In this document: piece by piece, positions 18,604-30,219 of the stretch
How positions within the stretch are numbered: the stretch's first letter is position 1
Layout of the letters: each line of letters starts with the position of its first letter
Assembly (NCBI GenBank): GCA_032358165.1
Contig: JAALGY010000054.1
Span: forward strand, 62,001 to 126,000
From: Diplosphaera chodatii
Taxonomy: Eukaryota > Chlorophyta > Trebouxiophyceae > Prasiolales > Stichococcaceae
DNA: 64,000 nucleotides
Reading direction: 5' to 3'
The notes under the pieces: generated by a model
What the model saw: only the letters and a program-made list of their open reading frames with translations
Told to the model about the DNA's origin: nothing
The model's database searches: none
Translations under genes and position numbers: made by a program

Positions 18604-20596
18604 TCAGGGCACCAGACCGGGGCCGGCCTTCCAGGTCTCAACCTGCAGATGACGACCGAAATTCGTGAACATGCACATCACAAGATACGCTTCAACATGA
18701 GGGCATGATGCAGGCATAACCACCACTTGGTTGCTTGGGAGTGTGGCGTGGGCTGGCCAAGCACAGCACGTGAGGAGGTATGACGCACCGCGATCGTCGT
18801 GGCAAAGGCGAGCATCGCCAGCCGGCCGTTCTGCAACGGCAACGCAAGAACCCATGTCTATGTCAGCTTCGGTCACAAACTGCCGACAATCCACGCATGT
18901 CAGCAGGAGGTTGCAGCTGAGCACAGCGACATTGACTAATCAGCAGGCTGTGAGATATTTGCCAAAGAGCCTTGAATCATTCAATAGCAGGTAAATTTGC
19001 ACTAGCAAAAGCAAACTGGTGACTTACAAGAAGTTAATGATTTGATTGACTCACCCAGACCTCTGCGCGGGGAGTGAAGGGGCCGGCGCCCTTGCGGGCC
19101 AGGTCGGCGCCGCGGATGATGGGGATCACTGCACCACGCCCAGCAGCAGAAATGTCAGCACACCAAAAACCCAGTGCTGGGTTTGCCAGCAAAGCTGGCA
19201 CACGCGCAGCGCTTTGGCAGGCGAGATGTTGTCTGTGCAGGCGGCAGTATGCGCTTTCTTTCTGAGCATGTCTGTGCTGGTACAATTTCGAGGCAGGGGT
19301 GCGGTTGGAACCAACAACTGTGGACGTGCGACTGCGATGCCCACCTGACGCCAGGATGATGATGGCGAAGGCGCTCGCCACGAAGACGGGCGACGTCTGG
19401 ATCTGCTTGAGGATAGGGGCCCGCGTGTTGGCCTCCGCGCCGAAGGCGGCCAGCATGCCGATCATGGCCGCCCTGCGGCAAGCAGCACAACATAACAGTG
19501 TGAGCCACAACAAACAAATGGAGCCTGGGCAAGTCTGACATGAGTATAGGCCCTTTGTCTTGGATCTTTCGGTTGAGCAACTACATAGCGAGCAATGATG
19601 CCACAGATTGACGCACAAACACACCTGCCGTTGATGATCTCGGGTGCCAGGCCAGCGAAGCTCATGGTGTCCGCGAATGCGCCCACCTCGTCGTTCTTCG
19701 CTGCGCCTGCCGTCCTGCGCGTGCGAAGCCTGACACCTCAGCACGTCGGGGATCCCGTGCTTGGGAACGTATGGCAAAAGAGGAACGGAAAGCAACAAGT
19801 TGCGCGTATCAGGCGAGCACCCGAGGACTAGAGCACCTGTTGATCTGCTCGGCGTTCAGGCCGGACGCCTCCTGCGTGGCGTCAGCGATGGGGTTCGCCA
19901 CCTTCTCCTCGAACTCCTTGGCTGCCTGCATGAGAAGCAAGCTCGGTGGAAGGCGCGTTCCCCTGGCAACTTCACCAAACCAGACAGCAGCATTGCTGCG
20001 GGATCTACACTGCACACGGACACCACGACAGCCTGCAGCCCATGCAGCTCTAGGACACGCAACGCAGAAAGTGCGCGATGTGTACCCGCTCTGCTGGGTT
20101 GTCATCAGAGGCGCGGTCGCGCGTCTCCTGGGCCTGTGGTGATCACAACACCAATCGTGAACGAACGCCCCGGGAGCCGGCAAGCAGGAATCAAGGATGG
20201 CCGGTTCACGGTCGCAGTATCAGATGGTGGCGAACGCGTCCCTTGCCACAGCACAGGATAGTAGCTTTGGTGATGCAAACGGAGTCTGACCACCCACCTG
20301 CTTGCCGGACTGCTGCTCGGCGCGCGGCGCCACTGCAAACCTGCAGCATATGGACAAGAATACAATGTCAATGATGACACCTGGCTGGGATGGCTCAGGC
20401 ATGCACGGCTGCGAGGGAGATCAGAGGCGGGTGTCGCCACGGGGCAGCTGGCTCGACAGGCAAAGGATTGAGAGCCTTGCGCCCGTGCTCACCGGGCGCG
20501 GGGCGCGCTGACTGGGCGGCGCAGCTGCTGGCTGCCGGCGAAGGGCGCTGACAGGCGCAGGCCGCTGGCGCTGTTGGCGATCATCATGGTAGCCAT
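18604..20596 (-). CDS. ELIP: ELIP-like three-helix chlorophyll-binding stress protein
   Basis: Thylakoid protein of the extended LHC family that binds pigment and protects photosystems in excess light. Eight exons close to 202 aa: 20596-20493, 20340-20298, 19925-19837, 19714-19625, 19472-19345, 19128-19055, 18830-18789, 18642-18604. The N-terminus (MATMMIANSASG, then a Ser/Arg/Ala-rich stretch) looks like a plastid transit peptide. Helix I carries LAPEIINGRAAMIGM, the LHC motif E-x2-N-G-R. Helix II is SPVFVASAFAIIILASG. Helix III carries AEVWNGRLAMLAFATTIA, with NGR on its own 14-codon exon. The protein ends ETWKAGPGLVP. Length and three helices fit ELIP rather than one-helix OHP or two-helix SEP. 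It is divergent from the Fes1 gene. Confidence 0.9.
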
Positions 20597-21242
20597 TTTA
20601 TCTGATGTGCCCAAAGGCTGTGCGACGCAAGTGGCTGGCTGCAAGTTGTCTCACGCTCAGATGGATCGCAAAGTTGGATCAATATGATGCTTTGTTGACG
20701 TTGCAAGTTAATACTGCCCACTTCTTTTGGCTGCAACCACGGAGATGCCATTCGCGCCAGCTTCGCCCCAGCGCTCGCGGATATTTGCTGCAGGGAAGCT
20801 AAACGTCTCCACCTAGTCTACACGTGCAGCATGCTGTGTCCAATCTCTCCAGCACGCGGTCTACAGGCGCATTCACTGCAACACTTCGCCATTTGTTGGT
20901 CGTCGACAGCAGGTTTCGACAACAGGTTGCCTGCAGCAGAAACCTGTGCCGAGTTGCTGCTGTCTGACATTTGGCCTGCAGGCACACACCATCCCGAAGT
21001 TTCTCGCCACTTCCTTGGGCCCAACCTCGCGACATCGTTTGGTTCGGCTGGTAGAAACACACCAGGGAACCTCTTTCTGCAGACTTCCCGAACATACGTC
21101 AGTATGGTGACACAGAGTGACCCAACACTGCCAGCATGGAAGGGTGCGCTGATTGCCTTGACCAATCTGCATCATGTACTTGGGCGCTTCTGCGCCAGCT
21201 CCTGCATCTGGAACTCTTCTGTGCCACCTGATGTGAGCCAGC
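20597..21242. promoter_or_regulatory. Shared divergent promoter region of ELIP and Fes1, with two heat-shock-element-like dyads
   Basis: About 650 bases between two start codons. GAAGTTTC at 20996-21003 fits GAAnnTTC and TTCCCGAA at 21085-21092 fits TTCnnGAA, the half-site dyads of heat-shock elements. About 0.3 such matches are expected by chance in this length. Function is inferred. Confidence 0.4.
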
Positions 21243-23853
21243 ATGCGAGCAAACACTTGCACCACTGTTGCAGGCCTGTTCGAGTGGTCCATGAAGCACA
21301 GCGACGGCACGCAGGCTACAAAGCAGCCGTCGCCTGAGGAGCTTGCCTGGTGCGTCGGGCCCCATGTCAGCGGCCACCGCCTGTGTTGTGGATGTGCAGC
21401 ATGTTTCAAGATGCGTTCACATGCTGGACAGCAAGCAGCGGAGGGTTTTCCTCGAATTTCACTGGCATCCTCTGCAGCCACCGCAGATTCTGGCATAATG
21501 TACGAGTGTCCCTGTTGTGGGCTGACGCATATGTCGGTGAGTGCAGGCTGCAGGAGGCGATGGCGGCCAACATGCAGGATGTGGCGCAACGCATGCGCGA
21601 CATCAAGATCAAGCTGGACCAGGTGCTCATCACATGGCGGCCGCGCACAAATTTCTGAGTCTTGCATCATCGAACCACATGCGTTGCCTCTGCCCCGCTG
21701 CACAGCTTGGCTCATTGAACATGACCTGCATCCTGCAGCCGCCGGACGCGGGAGGCGCGCCCACCCTGCAGCAACGCCACGACCTGCTGGACGAGCTGCT
21801 GGAGATTGTGGAGGACGTCAACTTTGCGCGGTGCGTCCGTTGACAAAAGATAGGTGGATCCAGGACATGCAAGGAGACTGGTAGGGGACTGGTAAAGACG
21901 GGGAGAGAACACTGGCGGCAATGCTATGCTTCGACAGCACCGTCAGCTGAATAGCATGGGCGGTGCTCGAATAGTAGTAGGCGCCAGTCTTCTCTCCAAG
22001 CACTAGACTCTGGGTGTTGGCACAGCCGCCGACTGCTCCAAGTTCAGCCGTCGCGCCATCCTGCCACCGCAGAAAGCACAGAACCCCATTTTTGGCGGTG
22101 TCGGCTGAATTAGAAGTGACTTAGCCATCAGGTCACAGGAGCTGAAGGCTGCTGTACCGACCTGTGCGCAGCCGGTGGACGTGGACGTGCGCTGTCGTCT
22201 TCAGCCAGGGGCTCCGCAATCGTCACCACAAGCTGGCCCTCTGACCCATCTTGGGTATACCGCTGTCTTGATGCTTTCATATCTGTTTTGCAGCGACCTG
22301 CGCGGCGTGGGCGGCCTGCCGACGCTGCTGGCGCTGCTGTCGGACCCGGATGCGGGCGTCCGCTCGCGCGCGGCGTCGGTGCTGGGGGCCTGCGCCCAGA
22401 ACAACGCCCCCACCCAGCAGGTACCGATGCAGGCAGCGTGTGACATCAGGATGCTGGCAGCGAGCAGTTAACATTTACTGGACGATGGTGGCAAGAATGG
22501 GATTTTGACGGGACCTTGATATCTAGTATCGCACACAGTTGTGTACAGCATGCCAATTGGGTGAGCTTCAGTACCAGGGGGCAGGCTCACAGGGCTGCGT
22601 TGATGATGCTTGGTCTGGTGCGCTGCACTGGACAGCCTTTCTGAGCCCTGCCGCCGTCGGCGCAGTGGCTGCTGGAGGGCGGGGCGCTGCCGCCGCTGCA
22701 GGCGCAGCTCACGGACGCCGACGCCGCGGCCCGCGCGGCCGCCCACACCGCGGTCTCCTGCCTGGTCCGCCGCCACCCGCCCGCCATGGACGCCCTGCTG
22801 CAGGTGGGGCCTGCCCCTGGACGAGCCTTCGCAGCAGCTGTGCTCGTGTGTTGCAGTTCTGTTCGAGCTTGAAGGTGGCGGCAACCTGCGAGGCAGCCGC
22901 CTCCGCTGTCCATGTGCCAGGCGGTCGCCTATGGCATGGCCAGCACAAGGCGCTCATGAACAAGGCTGGAGCCGGACTCCCGCGGCTGCAGGGCACATCC
23001 ACGTGCTTGGAACGGACTGCGCTGATCCATCGGCTGATCCCGGTGCCGCAATGCACGCAGGCCGACGGCCTGGGCGCGGTCGCGGCGGGGCTGCGGGACC
23101 CCAGCCCGCGCGTGTCCCGCAAGGCCGCGCAGCTGCTGGGCGCGGTGCTGATGGAGCGCCCAGCGCTGGCCCCCCCTGTGGCGGACGCCGCCGCTGCGGG
23201 GCTGCCGCCGCTGCTGCGGGGCGGGGACCGCGACGCGCGCGAGGCGGCGCTGGCGCTGGCCGCCGCCCTGGCGGAGCACCCGCGGGCCGCGCCCACCCTG
23301 TTCCAGGTGTGCCTGGAAGCCACCAATCCAGAAGCCAGCAAACTGGGATGCATTACATGTATGCGTGCCCAACCCTGCAGCGAGGGCAGCGTATGCCTGC
23401 TTGTCATGACCCTGCAGCGCCCAGACGCCAGGATACCATGCTGAGTGTACCGCCGCAACTCTTGGAAGGTGCTGGTGCCAGCCTGTGCCGTGGCTGCGCT
23501 GTCCTGCTGACCCATTGCAACGCTGTGCCTGGTACTTGCAGCTGAGCCAGCATAGCCTCAGCTGCAAATGCATTGCCAGCGTCGCACATGAAACCATGCC
23601 AGTGGTTGTGTGCAGCTGCTTCAGGTGTGCTATGTAGTTGCGAGGCCAGTTCATGGCAGCACATTCAAGCATTCATGGTGATGCTTGTTGTGCTGAGCAG
23701 GCGCCCGGGTTCGAGGCGGCGCTCAAGCGGCTGCGCCAGTCGCTGGAGGACGCCCCCGACGCCGACGCCTACGCGGACGAGTCGGCGCTGGTGCGGCGCA
23801 TCGACGCCGCGCAGCAGCAGCCGCCGGCCGCAGCGGCGGCGCCAGGCGGCGCA

Positions 23854-23890
<37 letters not shown>

Positions 23891-23937
23891 CCAGTGGCGA
23901 GGGTCCCCCGCTCATGCTGGGGCCGCCGCCCGCCTGA
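21243..23937 (+). CDS. FES1: Fes1/HspBP1-type Hsp70 nucleotide exchange factor (armadillo repeats)
   Basis: Releases ADP from cytosolic Hsp70 so that substrates are freed or degraded. Seven exons close to 340 aa: 21243-21349, 21547-21622, 21739-21830, 22294-22420, 22666-22803, 23061-23306, 23701-23937. The N-terminus has the family signature GLFEWSMKHSDGT followed by W-LQEAM. Then come DLLDELLEIVEDVNFARD and RSRAASVLGACAQNN, matching the Fes1 core, and WLLEGGALPPL starts the next armadillo repeat. Further Ala/Leu-rich helical repeats fill 23061-23306. The C-terminus is low complexity (A/P then a Gly run at about 23857-23886). The first coding exon could lie further upstream, because the MRANTCTTV start is not conserved-looking. 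Assignment rests on the N-terminal signature plus the repeats. Confidence 0.85.
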
Positions 23938-25371
23938 TGGGCCGATGCACAGCGGCAGCGGCAGCACTCAGGCCCGCGCAAAGGGCAGTGCGCACGGGTG
24001 GTGTGACGAGGCCCACGGCAGGAAGGATGGCGCGGAGTAGGACGCAGCAGGCAGTTGGCTACGGAGACGAGCAGAGCAGCAGGCGTGGGTTCTGGTATCT
24101 AGCAGGGCTGTGCTTGTGAAGCTAGCAGGGGTGCAAGGGGTGTGATATGTTGCTCAGGATCTTGGGGATTCAGTGGGTGGGCTAAGTGTGTGTAGTTCTT
24201 GAGCAGCGCCGTAGGGCTGCTGGCAGCAGGGATGTCTTTGCAGCGACAGCTGATGTCGCAGCTGCTTGAGCGTCTGCTGGGATGTGCATGGCAGGCTTGT
24301 GGGGTTGAGCTGCTGCTGCAGTGCTGTCGCCCCACCTTTGCCAAGTTTCGTGTATATTCTGTGCGGTTGCGCCGCCAACCGCAGCACAGCTGGAATTCCT
24401 CAGGTGAATCTGATCGTGGCCTTTCTCTGCAGCATGCCTGCAAAACAGACAGCTGTCTGGATAGAGGCGGGCAGCATATACGAGGCAAGCTGGTACGCTT
24501 TGCCCGGTGTCCAGCTAGCTGGGCGAGCATCGAGTACATGTGCTCGAGGGCCCTGTAGTCAAATCCCGGCCTGCGGTCCCTGCAAGGCACGATGCCGACG
24601 TGCACCGCGTGGCACTGCAGCTCGATGCACAGCTGCAGAGGGGGCTGGCTCCTACGCTGTAACCGCGTGTGTTGCGGGTCGTCGACACGTCGCACAGACC
24701 AGGAAGCCGGTACAGCGTTTCAAGCAGATATGAGCACACGAAATGTCGTGGCCTCAGCTGAGCCGAGCTCCAGCTGGAACGACGGCTGGCGCTGAGCTTG
24801 AGTTAAGAACAACGGAGCGACGGGTCGACTGACGCCGGCCAGTCGCTGTGACGGTAGGTCCTGGAACAATACGGGCCACGACGGGCTCGTGCTGTGTCGA
24901 TCTCTGCGCCCGGGCGGCTGGCGACCGGTTCGTGATGCAGCGCCCGCAGTCGCTGCAGCGGGTGCTGTTGCCACTGATTGATCTAGCAGTGGCCGCTGTG
25001 CAGCGCTGCTGCGTCAGACCGTGGTGTCACTGTGTGTCACTGGCACCGAGTTGTGTGTCAACCTTGACGGAAGGTTGGCTGTCGTCATGCGTGCCAGCCA
25101 CCGCGTCGACTTTGGCCTCAGCTGGTCCAGCAGCAGTGGTGGGGTGCCAGCACCGCCTCGATCTGCTCACAGTGTACCTGGCAGTTTCAGGAAGACCTGG
25201 GCAGAGTTTGACCCCGCGGCAAGCCTTGTCACAGCTTGATGTTTTGTGAAACACAAACGCCCTTGCCATGGCTGCAGGTTTGATTCCAAGGCGAGATATG
25301 CCGGCGCGGGCAGGCGTCGCGCTGGGTGGCCACAGCTAGGCCGGGGCCGGCCGCCTCTGGCACGGTACGAA
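23938..25371. other. Intergenic region between Fes1 and the SBP gene
   Basis: Holds the Fes1 3' UTR and the SBP gene upstream region. No recognisable family was found on either strand. One short minus-strand stretch looks coding and is listed separately. Confidence 0.4.
24535..24650 (-). other. Possible coding fragment of unknown function
   Basis: In the minus frame this reads LCIELQCHAVHVGIVPC and then GFDYRALEHMYSMLAQ, with mostly G or C at third codon positions like real exons in the window. It lies in an open frame of 24099-24695, but I recognise no family and see no clear flanking exons. It may be chance in GC-rich DNA. Confidence 0.2.
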
Positions 25372-28300
25372 ATGCTGCGGCCTCGGCGGCAGCCGAGCAG
25401 CGAGCCTGCTGCAGCAGCCCCGCCACCACCGCCTCCAAAGCCCAGAGCGTCGTCAGCCGCCTGCAAGGTGAGCGCCTCCGCGCACTGCTTCCCGCTGATC
25501 AGTGCCCGATCGGGGCAGCAGAGCTAGCGGTGATGACTCAAAACGAGGGCTCGCCGGAGAGGCCGTCTGCACGATGCTCGGGCCGCTGTTTCGACGGCGC
25601 TCGGCACGTATCTGCGAGCGATGTCACATGAATAATCTTCCCGGCTGGCGGTTGCTGCCGTGCCCGCGGTGCGCGACAGAAGCTGTGCTGGTGACATGCC
25701 AGCACAGGCCTGTGCTAGGACCCAAGGTCATGGGTGGTTTCCGCATCAGGCTACCAGGACCTATATGTTGCGTGGTGGCTTGAAGGGCCTCGTCGACGCA
25801 AGGTTGCTCTATGCGTGCTTGCATGCAGCCTGGCCACCGTGCAAGGTGTTGAGGTTGCGCATTGGGCGGCATGTCAGATGCGTCCAGCATGGCGCGCTAC
25901 GCATAGTAGATGCATGCATGCATAGCTTGTGGCGTACGTATGTGTCAGATGCAGCAACATTGCATGCACGAGTGTGCCGGTCAGCTTGCCAACCAACTGG
26001 CAGCAGAATAGCTACCGCCGCTGGCTGTGGCCAGGCCGCTTCTCCTCTACAGCAGGGTGTCGACACCAGAGTCTGCCGTTCACGATCGCTACACATGCTA
26101 TGAAGTGCATGTATGGTGAGCTGCAGCTTCTGCAGATATTTGGCGGAGCTCCTCGGGGCAACATGGCATCACCTTGCGCTACAACTGAAACGCACGCATG
26201 CGCCCTTCAGTCCCGCTAGGCTGCGGCTGCGGCTGCGGCTGCATGCACAGCATTGCATGGCTTGAGCCAGTCCAACACGACACGCGTGCTGCAACTTGCA
26301 TGCAGGTGGTTGGCTGCGGCAACGTGCTGGGAGAGGAGAAGCGCTTCTACCGCCGGGCGGGTTGCTGCAAGGAGCATGCGTTTGCGCTGAGGGTGGTACT
26401 CGCTGTGGATGCGCCGCCGAAGCGCTTCTGCCAGCAGTGCTGCTGCTTCCACGACCTGACCGCCTTCGACGACGACAAGAGGCGAACCAGCCTAACTTTG
26501 CACACTTGCATGCATACAGTCTCGTCCGATCTGCATGCAATGACCAAACGCAGAACAGTTTATATATGACAACTAACAGCATCATCATCGGCATGCATGC
26601 GGGGTGGATGTCGCCACCTTGACTACACATGGACGGTGCACTGTAACATCGCCAATGCGTGCGAGCCTGCAGGAGCTGCCGCCGCCGGCTGACTGCACAC
26701 AACAGCCGCCGCCAGCAGCAGAATCGTGTCTTCGGGTTTCACCCCCGCCGCCGCCCAAGCCACAAGACCAAGCCGGCCCAGGGTGCTTCCCAGTCAGCTG
26801 CGGAAGAAGGCATACCCGCGGTTGCTGTGGCAGACAGCTTGCCTTCAGCAGGATCTGTCCCTGAACAGCAGATTGTCACTGATGCTGCCGGCATCGAGCG
26901 CAGCAGCAGCAGCAGCAGCGGTGGCGATGTTGGCGGTGGCGGCCATCAGAGCAGCATACGGTCTGCTGATGTGGCTGCTGCAGCCAGTGCAGATGATGCA
27001 GATCATGCAGCAGATCCTGTGCAGGCCGAGCAGCATGCCACATTGCCGGCAGTACCCCAGCTGTCCTTTGCTGCTGCAGGTGCGGGCATGCTGCCACGCA
27101 CTCTGCATGATGAGCACAGCCTGTCTGTCTCATGAGCAGACATGCACTCCAATATTACTCTATAAGCTCGAAGTCTGCCTTCTCGATCAACCAACTTTGC
27201 GGTCTGTTTCTGCCTCTGCAGACTTTGTGCCACGCCGGCGACGCACCAAACGTGTTCTGACGTTCACCCGGCCGCCAGCATTCACCAGCAGCCAGACCAC
27301 CTACGACGCCCAGCCGGTTGAGCGGTCCAGCAGCGCTCGCAGCGCAGCCACGCTGGTTGTTGCGGCGGCAGAAACAGTGGCAGAGACGTTGCTGCCGGCA
27401 GCAAAGCGCTTCCGTGTCCAGAGCGACCCAGCCACGGACCAGGTGCGCCAAAGTAGCGCTCGGGTACAGTGACCATTGCATTGCCCAAGTCTGCTGTTCT
27501 TGCCGCCGCCTTCTGCATGCATGCAGCAAGTAGCAGACTGCAATCAACTATGAGACAGTATATTATGTGTAACAGCCATAGAAAGACACACTCGAAACAA
27601 TACACATCATCAACTCCTGAGGGTTTGCACATCTATAACTGTGGCATACTGCAGGTTTGGGGACAGCAGGCAGCTTCCAAGCTGCCGCTGCCGCCGCCGC
27701 TGCAGCGCATGCCATACCAGCATGCCGCCGTGGTTGCCGAGACACCTGCCCTCACATGGCCGCCGGAGCTCTCGCCGCTTGACAGCGCAGCGGTTGCAAC
27801 TGGCAGCGGCAACGGGTTTGGCAGCGGCTACAGCACTGGTGGCATCGTCCACAGCGCAGCACTGGTAGCCAGCTCTGCACTTTCCCTGTCTGCTCCGGCG
27901 TACACCAGCAGCGGCGGCCGCTTCCAGCTGCCGACGGCAGCCGGAGCCGAGGCCACCTGCTCTGCAGCAATGCAGTATGCCTTCCCTGGCGAGGTGCGCT
28001 GCAGCGGCACGTTGCATACTGTGCCTGGGCTTCTGACTGGTGCAATCGTATATGTTGTTGTAATGCAACCAGCCTCACGTCAACCTGATAGTACTGCATG
28101 GCTGCATGTGCAGGGTGCTGACTGCTTCGGCGATCTGCCACCGGGGTGGCAGCCGCCCACGCTGCAGACGGCGTCAGCCGATGCCACACATTTTGCACTC
28201 GGCCCGCTGCCGCTGCTCGCAGGAGGCCCCGCAGTGCAGCCGCTGCTGGGCAGCGCGATGGCGCTGCCGCCGTGGCATCCGCAGGGGGGCCAGATCAGGC

Positions 28301-28768
28301 CCGATCACAGGCAGGCGTCCCTGCCTGGCTCGGAGCTGTCTGCGCAGACCAGCAGCGTTACCCCGCACGGCGTGCCCGCGGGCGGTGCTGGGGTGGCGGC
28401 GGCCGCTACAGGGCTGCCGCCAACTTTGCGGCCTCCTGCGCGGCTGGGTCACATGGCCGAGCTGCTGCCTCAGCATACGCAGAGCCAATCGTTCCCCGCC
28501 GCGGAGCCGCCAGGCAGCAGCGCCGCTGCAGACCGCCTGCTTCCTGCAGTTTACGACTGGTGCATGCTGCCTCTACTACACATGAACTGCAGGCGGACTG
28601 CTGTTTCCTTGCCGCAACCACAGCCAGACCGGCTGCTTCGGACTATAGGTTGGGGCTCACATTGCAAGCGCAGGCTACTGTCGGCATGCCCTGACGATGA
28701 CCCCTTGCTTTTTATTTGGCAGGGAGGCACGTCAGGAGCTGCAGGTGCCACATCAGCATCGGCATCGT

Positions 28769-28849
<81 letters not shown>

Positions 28850-29095
28850 GCCGGCATTGCCGACGGCCGGATGCAAGCGGGCTGGCACAGTAGTATGGCG
28901 GCCCCGCCAGCGCTGCTGCCCGACTTTGATGCATATGGCTGGCTCCGGCGGTCCAGCGGCAGCAGCGTCCGCAGCATGGCGGCAGCGACGGCAGCAGCGC
29001 CGCCAGTCAGCACACACGCCACGCCGACAGCCGCAGCCAGCTGGAGGCGGCAGCCATCCTTGCCGCCGGGACCGGGCCTGGGCAACTCGTACTGA
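25372..29095 (+). CDS. SBP-box transcription factor with long low-complexity tail
   Basis: Plant/algal-specific DNA-binding factor; family members bind GTAC-core sites in the nucleus. Exons: 25372-25467, 26306-26481, 26673-27079, 27222-27442, 27655-28559, 28723-29095, giving about 725 aa (about 685 if 27994-28113 is also spliced). The SBP domain starts only 31 residues in. Its ligands are C-K-V-V-G-C, CCKEH, then FCQQCCCFH and finally SCRRRLTAHNSRR, so all eight zinc ligands of the two fingers are present and the basic nuclear-import stretch follows. The exon join inside KR/SCRRRL needs a GC donor (AAGAG|GCGAAC); reading through it instead ruins the domain. The tail is rich in Ala, Ser and Gln with 26 consecutive CAG codons. 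The ATG at 25372 is the first in frame in this exon; an upstream exon is possible. Target genes are unknown. Confidence 0.85.
28769..28846 (+). repeat. (CAG)26 trinucleotide tract coding polyglutamine
   Basis: Twenty-six uninterrupted CAG codons in the last exon of the SBP gene, in the frame that ends at the 29093-29095 stop. The same tract explains long poly-Ala and poly-Ser open frames in the other two plus frames, which are shadows. Confidence 0.9.
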
Positions 29096-30219
29096 AAACG
29101 CCAGCCTCAATCCTCTCGCCAGCAGTTGCGGCACAGAAGATCGACATGTGACCGACCGCCAACCTACTATGGCGTGACAGCAGCTTGTGACCTGGCCGAC
29201 AGCTACATGTCAGCACACCAAGCTGCCTCACAAGCACCGCGGACTGTGCTGAGGCAACGCCGCAGTGCTGTAGCCCAGCCTGCAGCGTCGGCACGGCAGC
29301 GCGGGCCCCACCAGGAAAACTGAGTGCACCAGTCAGCAGGAACTGCAGCAACAGCCACCAGTAGCATGGTGGTCTCAGCAGCACGTAAATGGAACGATGG
29401 TGTGACGAGGCAGTCAAGCAGATGCTACCGGAGTGGCGACTGGCACCAAATTAGTGTGCATACATGGTGTCATTGAAATGAGAGCAAGTTGGTGCGTACA
29501 GTGATGTATCGCTGGTTGGCTTGCAGGCCAATTACAACCTTTCTGCAGTCGGTGTCAATTTTACGTGTGGTTCGTGCATGCGGGACCACTGCTTCCCGTA
29601 TACAGAGCTGGCCTACAATTTTTTTTCGGGGTGTTTGCGGGGCAGGGTGTGCCATGCATGAATCCATGATGAGGCGCCTGCCCCCTGAGCAAGCCTTGAC
29701 TGTATACATTGGGCGGCAGATGGCTGTACAGTTGAAAGTTTATCTTTCTCGCTGTCCCTGTTTCGGAACAAATGCTGTTGCATGTCAGCACTGTTGTGAC
29801 CATATCTGCAAATAGCTGGTACCGGTTGGATGCCTCTTGCTCAAGTGCCGAGCAGCACCTAGATCCCAAAACACAAGCTACCCCAATGTTCAGGTGTGTG
29901 ATCGAAGCTGGTACACAAAGCACAAACCCTGAACCCAGCACTCGCTGACAACGCTGGTTCTGCTGAATCACATGTACATGAAGTCCCTGACACTACACTC
30001 GCACTCGTAGTACCTGTTCGCTGCCGCCTACAGCCCCTTTATGCAAGCTGCCGACAGCATTGACGACTCCAGGGCTTTGGAGTTTACGGCCACTGCCTGC
30101 ACACACCAATCTGCCCGCGAAGCCTCGCGGGCTGGCGCACGCCTCACACACCGCGGGCAGGCGCCACACATTGCTGCTGCACCCGTTGTTTCGGCGCAGC
30201 CCCACCCCAGGCTGAGCCC
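29096..30219. other. Convergent intergenic region, SBP and J-protein 3' ends
   Basis: No recognisable gene. It contains a T8 run near 29609 and, at its right end, a decayed copy of the J-protein last exon (listed separately). The rest is probably 3' UTR and spacer. Confidence 0.5.
30114..30157 (-). pseudogene. Decayed partial copy of the J-protein terminal exon
   Basis: Roughly 33 of 42 bases match the end of the neighbouring gene at 30224-30265, and all the substitutions are transitions. The minus frame reads VCEACASPRGFAG against LYEAYTNLRGFVG in the real gene. No stop remains at the equivalent site. Confidence 0.55.

Noticed and set aside
24099..24695. 198-aa minus-strand open frame as a whole gene
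   Set aside because: Only its first third looks coding. The rest is Ser/His/Cys-rich with poor codon bias and overlaps the likely Fes1 3' UTR.
27469..28893. 474-aa open frame ending in a long alanine run
   Set aside because: Its middle part is the real SBP exon, but its end reads the CAG tract in the GCA frame. The glutamine frame gives a longer, phase-consistent C-terminus to 29095.
28697..29134. Poly-Leu and poly-Cys minus-strand frames over the CAG tract
   Set aside because: They are simple shadows of the trinucleotide repeat on the other strand.
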